From contig DJWL01000064.1 of NCBI GenBank assembly GCA_002441545.1, positions 3,830 to 47,356 on the forward strand: DNA of 43,527 bases, written 5' to 3'. The notes below the pieces were generated by a model that was given only the letters and a program-made list of their open reading frames with translations, made no database searches and was not told the origin of the DNA. Numbering within the stretch: position 1 is the stretch's first letter; each line of letters opens with the position of its first letter. Shown here in pieces: positions 24,488 to 34,218 of this stretch. A program made the translations under genes and the position numbers. The stretch is from Flavobacteriaceae bacterium UBA6231. GTDB taxonomy: Bacteria > Bacteroidota > Bacteroidia > Flavobacteriales > Flavobacteriaceae.

Positions 24488-26380
24488 ATGTTTTTAAAAA
24501 GTTTCATTATAAGTTGCTTCTTTGTATCATTCATTGTGGATGCTCAAATAAAAGTACCTCATTTTTTTTCCAATCATATGGTCTTACAACAAAATGAGCC
24601 AATAACTATTTATGGCTTGGCAAGTGTTGGTGAAAAGATTGAGGCATCATTTCTTAATGAAACACTTAATACCCAAGCAGATTCTAATGGAAATTGGTCA
24701 GTAACTTTCAAAGCAGCCAAAGCAGGAGGCCCATTTGAAGTGACTCTAAAGGGAAATAATACGATTACTTTTTCTGATGTTTTTGTTGGTGAAGTTTGGT
24801 TTTGTTCAGGTCAATCCAATATGGGGTGGAGACTAGAAAATTCATTAAATGGGCAGGAAGAATTGATCAATGCCAATTATGAAAAAATAAAGCTTTTCAA
24901 TGTACCACGTTACATGAGCCACACAAAAGAAAACAACATTTCAAAAAGCACATGGGAAACCTGTACTTCTAAAAATGCTGAAGGGTTTTCGGCAGTTGCT
25001 TATTTTTTTGGAAGAAGTTTATACGAAAAGTACCAAGTTCCTATAGGTTTAATAAACTCTTCTTGGGGAGGCACTAATATTGAAGCATGGATGGATACAT
25101 CCTTATTTAAAAATAATCCAAAACATTTAGAAACCATATCTAAAATGAAAACTTTAGATATGGTTAACCTAATAAAAGAGTATAGTAGAGCTAATAAAAA
25201 TTACGGAAAATATTTAGATAAAGAAGATTTAGGAACTAAATCACATTGGGAAACATTGAAGACTGATTATAGTAATTGGGAAACATTCAAACTTCCTTCA
25301 TTGTGGAGAGATACAGATTTAAATCAAACATATGGTGTAGTTTGGGTTACTAAAGAAATTAATTTAGAAGATTCAGAAATCTCATCAGACATACAATTAA
25401 GCATTGGTAGAATTGATAATGAAGATATTACATATATCAATGGTCAACTTGTAGGCGAATCGACCAATAAGGATTTAGACAGAATGTATAGTGTTCCTAA
25501 AAATTTACTTAAAGCAGGATCAAATAGAATAACAATTAGAACAAAAAATCTTGGTGATTTAGGTGGTTTTAGAGGTGCAGAAAGTGATTTATATCTTAAA
25601 ACCAAAAATAGGAAACTCTCATTAATAGGCAATTGGCATTATAAAATTGGTACTCCCAATATTGATGAACCACCAGTTCGTGAACATCCAAAAAACTACC
25701 CCTCTTCCCTATTTAACAGCATGGTTCATCCTTTTTATGGATATAATATTAAAGGCATTATCTGGTACCAAGGTGAATCAAACACCAATAACCCAGAAGA
25801 ATATGCAACCTTTTTTCCTGAAATGATCAATAATTGGAGAAAAGGTTGGAACAAAGAAGTTCCTTTTTTATTTGTTCAGTTGGCCAATTATGCTAATCAA
25901 GGCAACAAGGAAGCTGCAATTAGAGAAGCGCAGACTTCAGCTTTAAAACTACCAAAAACAGCAATGGTTGTAACTATGGATATTGGTGAAGATGCTAACG
26001 TTCATTTTCCAAACAAACAAGAAGTAGGCAAAAGACTAGCAATGGCTGCTCAAAATATTGCTTATGGAGATAAAATTTCCAAAAGTGGACCCATGGTTAA
26101 AAAAATAAAAATCAAAAAATATAAAATCACAATAACCTTTGACAAACAATTGGTTATTAAAGGTGAGGCACAAAATATAAATGGTTTTTTAATTTCAGAT
26201 GATAAAGAAAACTTCACAAAAGCAACAGCAAGCCTCATTAATAAAACAACCATAGAAGTTTCTTCTAAAACCATAAACAACCCTAAATATGTTCGCTATT
26301 TATGGGAAGATGCACCTGGAAAAGTAATGATTTACAATTCTGCAAATTTACCGGCACCTCCATTTAGAACGGACAAATAA
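24488..26380 (+). CDS. sialate-O-acetylesterase-like SGNH esterase
   Basis: A 630-residue exported protein: signal peptide (ending VDAQ), a beta domain, then an SGNH hydrolase core interrupted by a jelly-roll-like insertion (about 270-390), as in family SASA enzymes. Nucleophile S110 in FCSGQSNM; block III GIIWYQGESN (about 425); a C-terminal catalytic His is plausible in DANVHFP (about 505). It should remove acetyl groups from sugars. It starts 10 bp after the SDR gene and sits before the PL7 gene. Brown-algal alginate is not acetylated, so its presence is notable; see findings. Confidence 0.85.
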   Translation: MFLKSFIISCFFVSFIVDAQIKVPHFFSNHMVLQQNEPITIYGLASVGEKIEASFLNETLNTQADSNGNWSVTFKAAKAGGPFEVTLKGNNTITFSDVFVGEVWFCSGQSNMGWRLENSLNGQEELINANYEKIKLFNVPRYMSHTKENNISKSTWETCTSKNAEGFSAVAYFFGRSLYEKYQVPIGLINSSWGGTNIEAWMDTSLFKNNPKHLETISKMKTLDMVNLIKEYSRANKNYGKYLDKEDLGTKSHWETLKTDYSNWETFKLPSLWRDTDLNQTYGVVWVTKEINLEDSEISSDIQLSIGRIDNEDITYINGQLVGESTNKDLDRMYSVPKNLLKAGSNRITIRTKNLGDLGGFRGAESDLYLKTKNRKLSLIGNWHYKIGTPNIDEPPVREHPKNYPSSLFNSMVHPFYGYNIKGIIWYQGESNTNNPEEYATFFPEMINNWRKGWNKEVPFLFVQLANYANQGNKEAAIREAQTSALKLPKTAMVVTMDIGEDANVHFPNKQEVGKRLAMAAQNIAYGDKISKSGPMVKKIKIKKYKITITFDKQLVIKGEAQNINGFLISDDKENFTKATASLINKTTIEVSSKTINNPKYVRYLWEDAPGKVMIYNSANLPAPPFRTDK

Positions 26381-26388
26381 AACAATTG

Positions 26389-27333
26389 ATGGAACCAAAC
26401 ACTACATATCAAAATAGTTTTAGAAGTAAGCTACTTTTCATCTTAACCTTTTGCATAACAATGCTCAACTTTTCCTGTTCAAAAAACATTGAAATTGTTG
26501 CTGATGATATTATTATTGAAAATCCAATTGATAGTACTAAAAATCAAACAACAGAATATGCAGATATTGATTTTTCACATTGGAAAATCACGTTACCTGT
26601 AGATTTAAATAATGATGGTAAACCGGATGAATTCCAGCCCTCATCATTAATCAATTTTGGTTATCAAACTGAAGAAAAACTAAAATCTTTCATGTATGAT
26701 GATACAACAGATACTTCCATCGTTTTTTATACTTACCCAGCTGGTGCAACTACTGCGAACAGTAAATATCCAAGAACGGAATTACGTGAACAACAAACCC
26801 CATGTAACAATTACAATAATTGGACACTTGCAGAAGGTGGCCAACTTGAAGGAACATTAAAAGTAGGATCAATCTCAAAAGACAATACAAGCAATAGAAC
26901 ATATAACAAAACAATTGTAATGCAAATTCATGGTGTGATATCTCAAGAAGATATGGCCAAATATGGTTTTGACAGTAATAGTGCGCCACCACTTTTAAAA
27001 ATGGTGTGGGACGAAGGTTATATTAAAGCTTATAAAAAAACATTAATTAACGAATCTACTTCTGGATTGGATTTGTACGATGATAGCTCATCAACTTGGA
27101 CAGACATTAGCTATGATTTTGGCTTTGTTGGTTTTGAAAGTTTTAGCATAAAAATTATTGCAGAAGCAGGAAAATTAACGATTACTTCAAATAATAAAAT
27201 TCATGTTTTTGAAGACACCAGTTTACAGAAATGGCCATTTGAAAATTACTTTAAAGCAGGAAATTATCTAACTGCCACAAATAATGATGCCTTTGCTTAC
27301 ATCAAATACTATCAATTAGAAGTCTCACATTAA
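26389..27333 (+). CDS. PL7 alginate lyase lipoprotein
   Basis: A 314-residue enzyme. The ATG at 26389 follows the previous stop by 8 bp; a TTG 3 bp upstream is less likely. Lipobox LNFSC near residue 30, so it is probably anchored in the outer membrane. The PL7 jelly roll carries the three signature motifs: RTELRE (129-134), QIH (179-181) and YFKAGNY (287-293), which supply the catalytic Arg, Gln, His and Tyr. It should act endolytically on alginate at the cell surface or in the periplasm. QIH rather than QVH has been associated with acceptance of guluronate-containing blocks. Confidence 0.93.
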   Translation: MEPNTTYQNSFRSKLLFILTFCITMLNFSCSKNIEIVADDIIIENPIDSTKNQTTEYADIDFSHWKITLPVDLNNDGKPDEFQPSSLINFGYQTEEKLKSFMYDDTTDTSIVFYTYPAGATTANSKYPRTELREQQTPCNNYNNWTLAEGGQLEGTLKVGSISKDNTSNRTYNKTIVMQIHGVISQEDMAKYGFDSNSAPPLLKMVWDEGYIKAYKKTLINESTSGLDLYDDSSSTWTDISYDFGFVGFESFSIKIIAEAGKLTITSNNKIHVFEDTSLQKWPFENYFKAGNYLTATNNDAFAYIKYYQLEVSH

Positions 27334-27345
27334 TAAATAATCTAT

Positions 27346-28212
27346 ATGAAAAAACTCGTCTTTTTAATCCTAACTTCAATCTCTTTATCAAGTGAAATAT
27401 TTAGTCAAGAGGCATATAAGCCAGTTTCTTTCCCTAAAGATTATCAAGCTCAAATTGATGTTATCTATACCAAAATAAACGGTTGGGATGGTCGCATGGA
27501 TTTATATACCAATCCAAAATCTGAGACACCTACTCCAATAGTTATCAATATTCACGGTGGAGGATGGAACCATGGTGTCAAAGAGACTCAAACAGGATAT
27601 GGTTCATTCTTTAAAAATGGTTTTGCTGTAGCTAATGTAGAATATCGTTTGGTTGATGTAGCTCCAGCTCCAGCAGCTATTGAAGATGTCCGCTGTGCAT
27701 TAATTTACATATACACACATTCCAAAGAATTAAATATCGATACAAATAAAATTGTTGTTATGGGCGGATCTTCAGGAGGTCATTTAGCTTTAATGGCTGG
27801 ATTATTGGGAAATGACAAAAAATTTGACAACAACTGCAAATATGATGGTGAAATAAAAGTAGCTGCTATTATAGACAAATATGGTGTTACAGATTTAGTG
27901 CCACTAAACAAATGGGGTTCGGCCAAACGCTGGTTAGGAAAAGGGGTTGGCAACCAGCAATTCACAGAATCAGTATCTCCATTATACTATGTTACAAAAA
28001 ACAGCCCTCCAATATACATTGTTCATGGCGATGCTGACCCAACTGTACCTTATGAACAGTCTGTTGCTTTGTATGAAAAATTAAAAACGAACGGAGTAAA
28101 AACTAAAATGCTAACCATAAAAGGTGGTGTCCATGGAAAATTTACCAAAGAAGAGAGCAGTAAATTTAGCCAAGATATGTGGTCCTTTTTAAACGAACTA
28201 GGACTTAAATAA
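27346..28212 (+). CDS. exported alpha/beta-hydrolase esterase (BD-FAE-like)
   Basis: A 288-residue protein with a signal peptide (ending IFSQ). Alpha/beta-hydrolase fold with oxyanion motif HGGG (70-73), nucleophile S143 in GGSSGG, acid D231 in HGDADPTVP and H263 in GGVHGKF, a full catalytic triad. Similar enzymes remove acetyl or feruloyl groups from polysaccharides. It sits 12 bp after the PL7 gene. It is related in fold to the first domain of the fusion protein at 29482-32352. Confidence 0.85.
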   Translation: MKKLVFLILTSISLSSEIFSQEAYKPVSFPKDYQAQIDVIYTKINGWDGRMDLYTNPKSETPTPIVINIHGGGWNHGVKETQTGYGSFFKNGFAVANVEYRLVDVAPAPAAIEDVRCALIYIYTHSKELNIDTNKIVVMGGSSGGHLALMAGLLGNDKKFDNNCKYDGEIKVAAIIDKYGVTDLVPLNKWGSAKRWLGKGVGNQQFTESVSPLYYVTKNSPPIYIVHGDADPTVPYEQSVALYEKLKTNGVKTKMLTIKGGVHGKFTKEESSKFSQDMWSFLNELGLK

Positions 28213-28245
28213 TAATTCATATTAACTAATAAAAACTACTAAACT

Positions 28246-29400
28246 ATGAAAACAAAATTACTATTAACAGCTCTTATGCTAATTTCCTTTGTGACTTGGT
28301 CACAAACCACAGTCGCAATTCCAGATGATGTTTTTGAAGCCTACCTAGAGACAACTTTTGCCTCAAACATTGTACCTGACGGAAGCACTACTGATGGCTC
28401 CATAACATTTACAGACATCACTTTAATTACAGATATTGATTTACCTACTGCAGGTGTAACTACTGTCACTGATTTAACCAGTGTTAACCAATTTTCAAAA
28501 TTGAAAAACTTTTATTGTAATGGCAATGATATAACTGGAACATTGGATCTTTCTGGCTTATCTTATTTAACAAATTTCTCATGTTTTGATAATCCTAACC
28601 TAACAGAAATAAACTTCACAGGGTGCAAAAATTTATATAACTTAAAGGCATATAGCTGTAGTTTAACGAGTATAGATCTTTCAGTAACTACTTTAAATGC
28701 AGGATCAAACCCTGCGAGATTAAGATTTGTTGATGTAAATACCAATAACCTAACAAATGTTAACATTTCAGATAACACAGGTTTATATAAATTAGACGTT
28801 TACGAAAATGCCGCACTCACAAGCATAGACATTTCAAATTTAACATTATTAACAACTTTAAGGTTTCAAAAATGCGATATTACTGGAGATATTGATGTAT
28901 CTAAAAATTCTTTATTGGAAACACTTGGAGCATATGATAACGACAACTTAACGAGCATAGATTTAGGATCAATAAAATATACAAATTTCGTTTACTTTAA
29001 AACGAGCTCAAGTGATCATTTAAGTTGTATTTATACTGACAATCCTTCCCATTTTGAAATTGGAGGTCTCTTAGAAACAGCCATTGGTACAAACTACTCT
29101 GTTGATGCACACACAAATTTTGTTGTTAATGCTGAAGCCTGTGCTCTTTTATCTAGTGAAAAATTTAAAACAGGAAGCGTTAATATTTTTCCAAATCCTT
29201 CAAACAGCAAAGTTTATGTTTCAATTACAACAAGTGCTTCATACAGTATTTTTAATATAAACGGACAATCACTTAAAAAAGGACAATTATCCATAGGAAA
29301 GAATACTATAAATATTGATAATCTATCTAACGGATTATACTTTTTAAATATTATAACAAAAGAAGGAAGTTCAATATCACAAAAATTAATAAAACAATAA
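28246..29400 (+). CDS. secreted leucine-rich-repeat protein with T9SS tail
   Basis: A 384-residue protein: signal peptide (1-19), a module starting IPDDVFEAYLE (about 25), irregular leucine-rich repeats of the form L-T-S-I-D-(L/I)-S (about 60-290), a closing block with CIYTDNPSHFE, and a T9SS type A sorting tail (311-384, starting SVNIFPNPS). No enzyme motif. The same module, from IPDDAFEAYLE to the tail, forms the C-terminal part of the fusion protein in the next gene. It is probably exported through T9SS and surface-bound; a glycan-binding or adhesive role is inferred. Confidence 0.8.
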   Translation: MKTKLLLTALMLISFVTWSQTTVAIPDDVFEAYLETTFASNIVPDGSTTDGSITFTDITLITDIDLPTAGVTTVTDLTSVNQFSKLKNFYCNGNDITGTLDLSGLSYLTNFSCFDNPNLTEINFTGCKNLYNLKAYSCSLTSIDLSVTTLNAGSNPARLRFVDVNTNNLTNVNISDNTGLYKLDVYENAALTSIDISNLTLLTTLRFQKCDITGDIDVSKNSLLETLGAYDNDNLTSIDLGSIKYTNFVYFKTSSSDHLSCIYTDNPSHFEIGGLLETAIGTNYSVDAHTNFVVNAEACALLSSEKFKTGSVNIFPNPSNSKVYVSITTSASYSIFNINGQSLKKGQLSIGKNTINIDNLSNGLYFLNIITKEGSSISQKLIKQ

Positions 29401-29481
29401 TTTTTAGAAGCACATATGCTTAAATAATAAGCTGTAACCGTTAAACTTTGCTAAATGACAACAACAAAAACAAGGGAAATA

Positions 29482-32352
29482 ATGAAACTTATTTATACAA
29501 TATTTTTATTTATATCATCTTGCTGGATTGGCTATGCTCAGCTCAATTTAACAGCAAGCACACCTCCTTTTGATTTAGTTAATGGTGGAGACCAATTTTA
29601 TAAGGACATCCCATACGGGAATGATTTAGCAAACACCAATTTGGATATTTTCGTGCCAGAATCTCAAACGCCTTCTGCCCTGCTTTTAATTATTCATGGT
29701 GGAGGCTTTATAAATGGTGATAAAGCAGATGTTTATGAAAACGTATTTTATAATGGATTGATAAATGATCTTTTGTCAAGAAATATTGCCGTAGCAACAA
29801 TCAATTATTACTTGGTAACAGAAAATGATACAAATGGAATTTTAAGATCTCTAAACGATAGCAAAAGAGCTTTACAGTTTATTAGATATTATGCTTCTGA
29901 ACTAAACATTGACAAAACAAATGTAGCCATATATGGAACATCTGCTGGTGCAGCAACAGCCTTATGGATTGCTTTAAGAGACGATATGGCTGATTCAGGA
30001 AATACAGACCCTGTTTTAAAAGAATCAACAAGAGTTAATGGCCTTGTTTGTGGCTCCCCTCAGGCAAATTACGATTGTTTGGAATGGCATAACAATGTGT
30101 TTTCAGAATACATAGATGATGGTTTTAGTTATGAAACTGTTAAAAACATATTAGGCGAATCTAGATTGTTTAATTATTACGGTGTTAGTAATGAAACAGA
30201 ATTGTTCTCAGCCGAAACCCAATCATATAGAAATGAGGTTAACATGCTGTCTTTTATGACAAGTGATGACCCCGAAATGTACATTACATCTTCAGTTGCA
30301 TACACATTCCCTACCAATAGTTCAGAATTATATCACCATCCATTACACGCAAATACGCTAAGAGAAAAAGCCATAGAATTAGGAATTCCTGGAGTGTATT
30401 ATATTCCAAATATGGGAATTGATACCAGAAACAGTGAAAGTACTGGAGAGTTCATTATTAGAAAAATAGGAAAAGAATTGTACCCCCCAGCTGTTATTTT
30501 AGGAATTGGCTCAAATTATTGGAAAATAAATAGCTTTAATGGTATGCCAGGAGATTCAGCCGTTTATTATGACGACATTACTGATGTTGATGGAATCATT
30601 TTACAAGAATATGAAGATACCAACTACTTTTACACAGATGGACAATGGGTATATTTTAAATGTTTTGTAGGGTTAGAAGCTTCTGAAAGCTCAGGAAATC
30701 CAAGAGTTGAGCTAAGAGAAATGAATAAAGAAAACCCGGCCAGTTGGGATGGTTCCGACGGAAAGCATACCATGCAATGGACAGTAAAAGTTGATCAATT
30801 ACCTGATAGCAAAGATGGCGGAGATTCTGGAACTATTTGCATTGGTCAAATTCATGGTCCTCAAACAAATAATGACAACGTAAATATTGATGATGTTATT
30901 CGAGTACAAATAGATGGTGATGCCAATCAAACCTCAGGTGATGTAAGATTAAAAATTAGTGGTTATTTGCCTGACTCCGCAAATGGAGGAAGTGTTTATA
31001 TAGACAATGGCTTTCAATTAGGCAATTCATATACTTTTAAATTAGAATATTATAAAGGTAAAGTAACGCTGTTCCAAATAGAAAATAGTGTTGAAACAAG
31101 CATCTATTCTGAACAAATGAACACTGCTACAAATGGTAATTATTTTAAAATAGGTAATTATTTGCAATCTGTACAGGGAATGAGTTTTGATGGTGATTAT
31201 GGTTTGGTTGGTATTAAAAATTTAAGTGTGGCTCATGATTATTTTGAGGGAAGTATTTATATACCAGATGATGCCTTTGAGGCATATTTAGAAGCTGAAT
31301 TTGCCGACAATATTATTCCAGATGGTAGTAGCACAGATGAATACATTACATTTAATGATATTACTGCAATTACAGACATAGATTTTAATTTCCCTAATGT
31401 AGCACCATTTACTACTTCGGTTAAAGACCTAACGGGCATTAAGTCTTTTACGGCTTTAAGATATCTTATAGCCAGAAACAATGATATTACTGGAGATGTT
31501 GATCTATCTGGGTTATCAAGTTTATCAAAAATTTATATAGATGAGAATCCAAACTTAACAGGGCTCAATTTTACTGGTTGCTCTAGTTTACAACAAGTAA
31601 AGGCAAGTAAATGTAATCTGACCAATTTAGACCTTTCTATTGCAACTTTAAACACATCAAACGCCGATGAATTAACCGATGTTGATGTTGATACCAATAA
31701 TTTAACCGAACTTAATATTTCAGGACATACAGGTATCGAGTATTTAGATTTTGGAACCAATGCTAACGTAACCAGTATTGATATTTCATTGCTAACAAAG
31801 TTAACCCTCCTACGTTTTCAGAAATGTGATATCTCAGGAGATCTTGATGTGTCTGCGAATTTATCATTAGGATCATTAGCAGCTTATGATAATGACAAGT
31901 TAACCAGCATTGACTTAGGAGCTATACCCTATTCAAATTTTACATATTTTAAAACAAATTCTAGTAGCTTATTAAGTTGCATTTATACAGATACACCATC
32001 AGATTTCGAAATTGGAGGATCTTTACAAACTGCCATTGGAAGTTCATATTACGTCGATGATTATACAAATTTTGTTTTAGATGAATCAGCTTGTAATACT
32101 TTATCTAATAAGAGTTTTAAAAAATTAGGTATTAATATATACCCAAATCCTTCATTTGAGAAAATTTTTATTTCTACATCTGAAAAAGCTTCTTATAAAC
32201 TTATCACAATACATGGTCAAACCTGTAAAGAGGGCAGACTTAACACTGGCGACAACGACATAAACATAACAAGCCTGTCCAAAGGTTTATATTTTTTAAA
32301 TATAACGGTTGATAAAGGGGAAACATTGATTAAAAAACTAATCAAACAATAA
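29482..32352 (+). CDS. fusion: esterase - PL7 lyase - LRR - T9SS tail
   Basis: A 956-residue multidomain protein. I prefer the ATG at 29482, which starts a clean signal peptide (MKLIYTIFLFI ... GYAQ); an ATG at 29455 would add 9 residues. Domain 1 (about 40-330): alpha/beta-hydrolase with HGGG (72-75) and nucleophile S154 in GTSAG. Domain 2 (about 340-590): PL7 lyase with RVELRE (408-413), QIH (456-458) and YFKIGNY (554-560). Domain 3 (592 to about 871): leucine-rich module like that of the preceding gene. Tail (about 882-956, YPNPS at 887-891): T9SS sorting signal. It should deacylate and cleave the polymer outside the cell. The coupling of esterase and alginate lyase in one chain is unusual. 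Confidence 0.85.
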   Translation: MKLIYTIFLFISSCWIGYAQLNLTASTPPFDLVNGGDQFYKDIPYGNDLANTNLDIFVPESQTPSALLLIIHGGGFINGDKADVYENVFYNGLINDLLSRNIAVATINYYLVTENDTNGILRSLNDSKRALQFIRYYASELNIDKTNVAIYGTSAGAATALWIALRDDMADSGNTDPVLKESTRVNGLVCGSPQANYDCLEWHNNVFSEYIDDGFSYETVKNILGESRLFNYYGVSNETELFSAETQSYRNEVNMLSFMTSDDPEMYITSSVAYTFPTNSSELYHHPLHANTLREKAIELGIPGVYYIPNMGIDTRNSESTGEFIIRKIGKELYPPAVILGIGSNYWKINSFNGMPGDSAVYYDDITDVDGIILQEYEDTNYFYTDGQWVYFKCFVGLEASESSGNPRVELREMNKENPASWDGSDGKHTMQWTVKVDQLPDSKDGGDSGTICIGQIHGPQTNNDNVNIDDVIRVQIDGDANQTSGDVRLKISGYLPDSANGGSVYIDNGFQLGNSYTFKLEYYKGKVTLFQIENSVETSIYSEQMNTATNGNYFKIGNYLQSVQGMSFDGDYGLVGIKNLSVAHDYFEGSIYIPDDAFEAYLEAEFADNIIPDGSSTDEYITFNDITAITDIDFNFPNVAPFTTSVKDLTGIKSFTALRYLIARNNDITGDVDLSGLSSLSKIYIDENPNLTGLNFTGCSSLQQVKASKCNLTNLDLSIATLNTSNADELTDVDVDTNNLTELNISGHTGIEYLDFGTNANVTSIDISLLTKLTLLRFQKCDISGDLDVSANLSLGSLAAYDNDKLTSIDLGAIPYSNFTYFKTNSSSLLSCIYTDTPSDFEIGGSLQTAIGSSYYVDDYTNFVLDESACNTLSNKSFKKLGINIYPNPSFEKIFISTSEKASYKLITIHGQTCKEGRLNTGDNDINITSLSKGLYFLNITVDKGETLIKKLIKQ

Positions 32353-32368
32353 GAGAATACTACTAATT

Positions 32369-32405
32369 GCATACAGAAATTTTAAAAATTTCTGTATGCT
32401 TTTTT
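32369..32405 (+). terminator. intrinsic terminator inside the alginate operon
   Basis: Perfect 14-bp arms GCATACAGAAATTT and AAATTTCTGTATGC with a 3-nt loop, followed by six T. It lies between the fusion gene and the second PL6 gene, only 12 bp before the latter, so expression of the last two genes may be lowered or depend on read-through. Confidence 0.8.
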
Positions 32406-32416
32406 AAAATCATACC

Positions 32417-34210
32417 ATGAATATTAAATCATTTTACACTATTACTTTAATATCATTTTTAACACTTGTATCAAGGGCACAAACTTATGTTACCAGTGAT
32501 ACTGATTTACAAAATAAAGTAAATGCAGCTACTCCTGGTGAGGTTTTTATAGTTCCAAACGGATCATACAGTGATTTCTATGCGAGCTTTACAAAAATCA
32601 CAACAGAAGAAAACCCAATTACAATAAAAGCTGAAACCGTAGGTGGTGTTACTTTAACAGGTGACTCACATTTTGTTTTTAAAAAATCCGCTCATATTAT
32701 TTTAGAAGGTTTTGTTTTTAATTGCACAAGTAATAATACATTGGTTAAGTTAGAAGCATCAAATAATATTCGCTTAACCAGAAATGTATTTGAATTAACA
32801 ACTGCAAATTCCATAAAATGGATTGTTGTAACCGGTTATTATAATGATTATACCTTTCAATTTTTAAGTCATCATAACAGAATAGATCATAACATATTTA
32901 AAAACAAGGATACTGCTGGAAATTATATAACTATTGATGGTACTTATAATGAAGATAAAACTGTCAATCAACAATCACAATACGATAGAATTGACCATAA
33001 CTATTTTTACAATAACGGCCCAAGAATTGAAAATGAAAAAGAGTCCATAAGAATTGGTAACAGTCAGCTATCAACAACTAGTGGTTTTACAACCGTAGAG
33101 TTTAATTTGTTTGAAGAATGTGATGGCGATCCAGAAATTGTTTCAGTAAAATCTTGTGATAATATTATAAGGCATAACACTTTTAACAGAAATTATGGTT
33201 CCTTAACACTCCGTCAAGGAAACAGAAACCTTGTTGAAGGCAATTATTTTTTTGGCGGCGGAAAAGCAAACGGCATTTTTATTAATAGTGACAATCAAGA
33301 ACAAACGATTTATACTGGTGGAATTAGGGTTTATGGAACTGATCACATCATTATAAATAATTATTTAGAAGGACTTCAAGGAACTCTTTTTGATGCTCCA
33401 ATAACCCTTACTCAAGGAGATGCTATTGATGGAGTGAATACGGACCAAAGCTTACACTATAGAGCAGAACGTATTACCATTGCAAACAATACTTTAGTCA
33501 ATAACAATCATGGAATTGAAATTGGTTATGCAAAAAGTGATGGATCATACAACAAACCTTTACAGGATATTACTTTTGCAAATAACATAGTAATTGGTTC
33601 AGAGAATAGTCTGGTAAAGTTTTTCAATGACCAAAATGGAGAAGTATCATGGTATAATAATGTTATGTATCCTTCCGAAAGTGCTACTTTAAATGGAGAT
33701 GGATATGATTTCATTACAAATGAAATTTCGGTTGAAAATCCAAATTTAACATTAACAGCAAATATTTGGAAAGCATCCAGTACAACGCCTACGAAAGAAA
33801 ACGGAGTTCCTTCAATAACAATAAATGAAGATATTGAAGGGCAAACACGGCCAACATTAAGCAGTGTTGGAGCCGATCATTTCTCTGCATCTACAATAAT
33901 TTACACTCCAATTGGAATTGATGATGTGGGTCCTTATGCTTATGAAGACAGCACTTTATCAATAGTTGAAAATCAGGCAGCAAGTACTATTAAAATATAT
34001 CCAAATCCAGCATCACAGCTTTTGTATATAAAATCAGGTTTCTCTAAAATACAATCAATAATAATAAATTCTATAAAAGGTGAGAACTTGTTGAAAATAG
34101 ATTCAGATTTCTCTTCTGGAATTGACATTTCTCTTTTATCTCCTGGTTTATATTTAATTCAAGTTAAAACTATAACTGGGAATCATATCCAAAAGTTAAT
34201 TATTAAATAA
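32417..34210 (+). CDS. secreted PL6 alginate lyase with T9SS tail
   Basis: A 597-residue lyase: signal peptide (ending SRAQ), PL6 beta-helix (about 25-480) with catalytic K245 (IVSVKSCDN) and R266 (LTLRQGN), 21 residues apart as in the first PL6, and a T9SS tail (about 525-597, IKIYPNPAS). Unlike the first PL6 it has one beta-helix domain and is predicted to be exported to the surface, so the two probably act on polymer outside and oligomers inside. It is preceded at 12 bp by an intrinsic terminator. Confidence 0.9.
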   Translation: MNIKSFYTITLISFLTLVSRAQTYVTSDTDLQNKVNAATPGEVFIVPNGSYSDFYASFTKITTEENPITIKAETVGGVTLTGDSHFVFKKSAHIILEGFVFNCTSNNTLVKLEASNNIRLTRNVFELTTANSIKWIVVTGYYNDYTFQFLSHHNRIDHNIFKNKDTAGNYITIDGTYNEDKTVNQQSQYDRIDHNYFYNNGPRIENEKESIRIGNSQLSTTSGFTTVEFNLFEECDGDPEIVSVKSCDNIIRHNTFNRNYGSLTLRQGNRNLVEGNYFFGGGKANGIFINSDNQEQTIYTGGIRVYGTDHIIINNYLEGLQGTLFDAPITLTQGDAIDGVNTDQSLHYRAERITIANNTLVNNNHGIEIGYAKSDGSYNKPLQDITFANNIVIGSENSLVKFFNDQNGEVSWYNNVMYPSESATLNGDGYDFITNEISVENPNLTLTANIWKASSTTPTKENGVPSITINEDIEGQTRPTLSSVGADHFSASTIIYTPIGIDDVGPYAYEDSTLSIVENQAASTIKIYPNPASQLLYIKSGFSKIQSIIINSIKGENLLKIDSDFSSGIDISLLSPGLYLIQVKTITGNHIQKLIIK

Positions 34211-34218
34211 CCATTATT

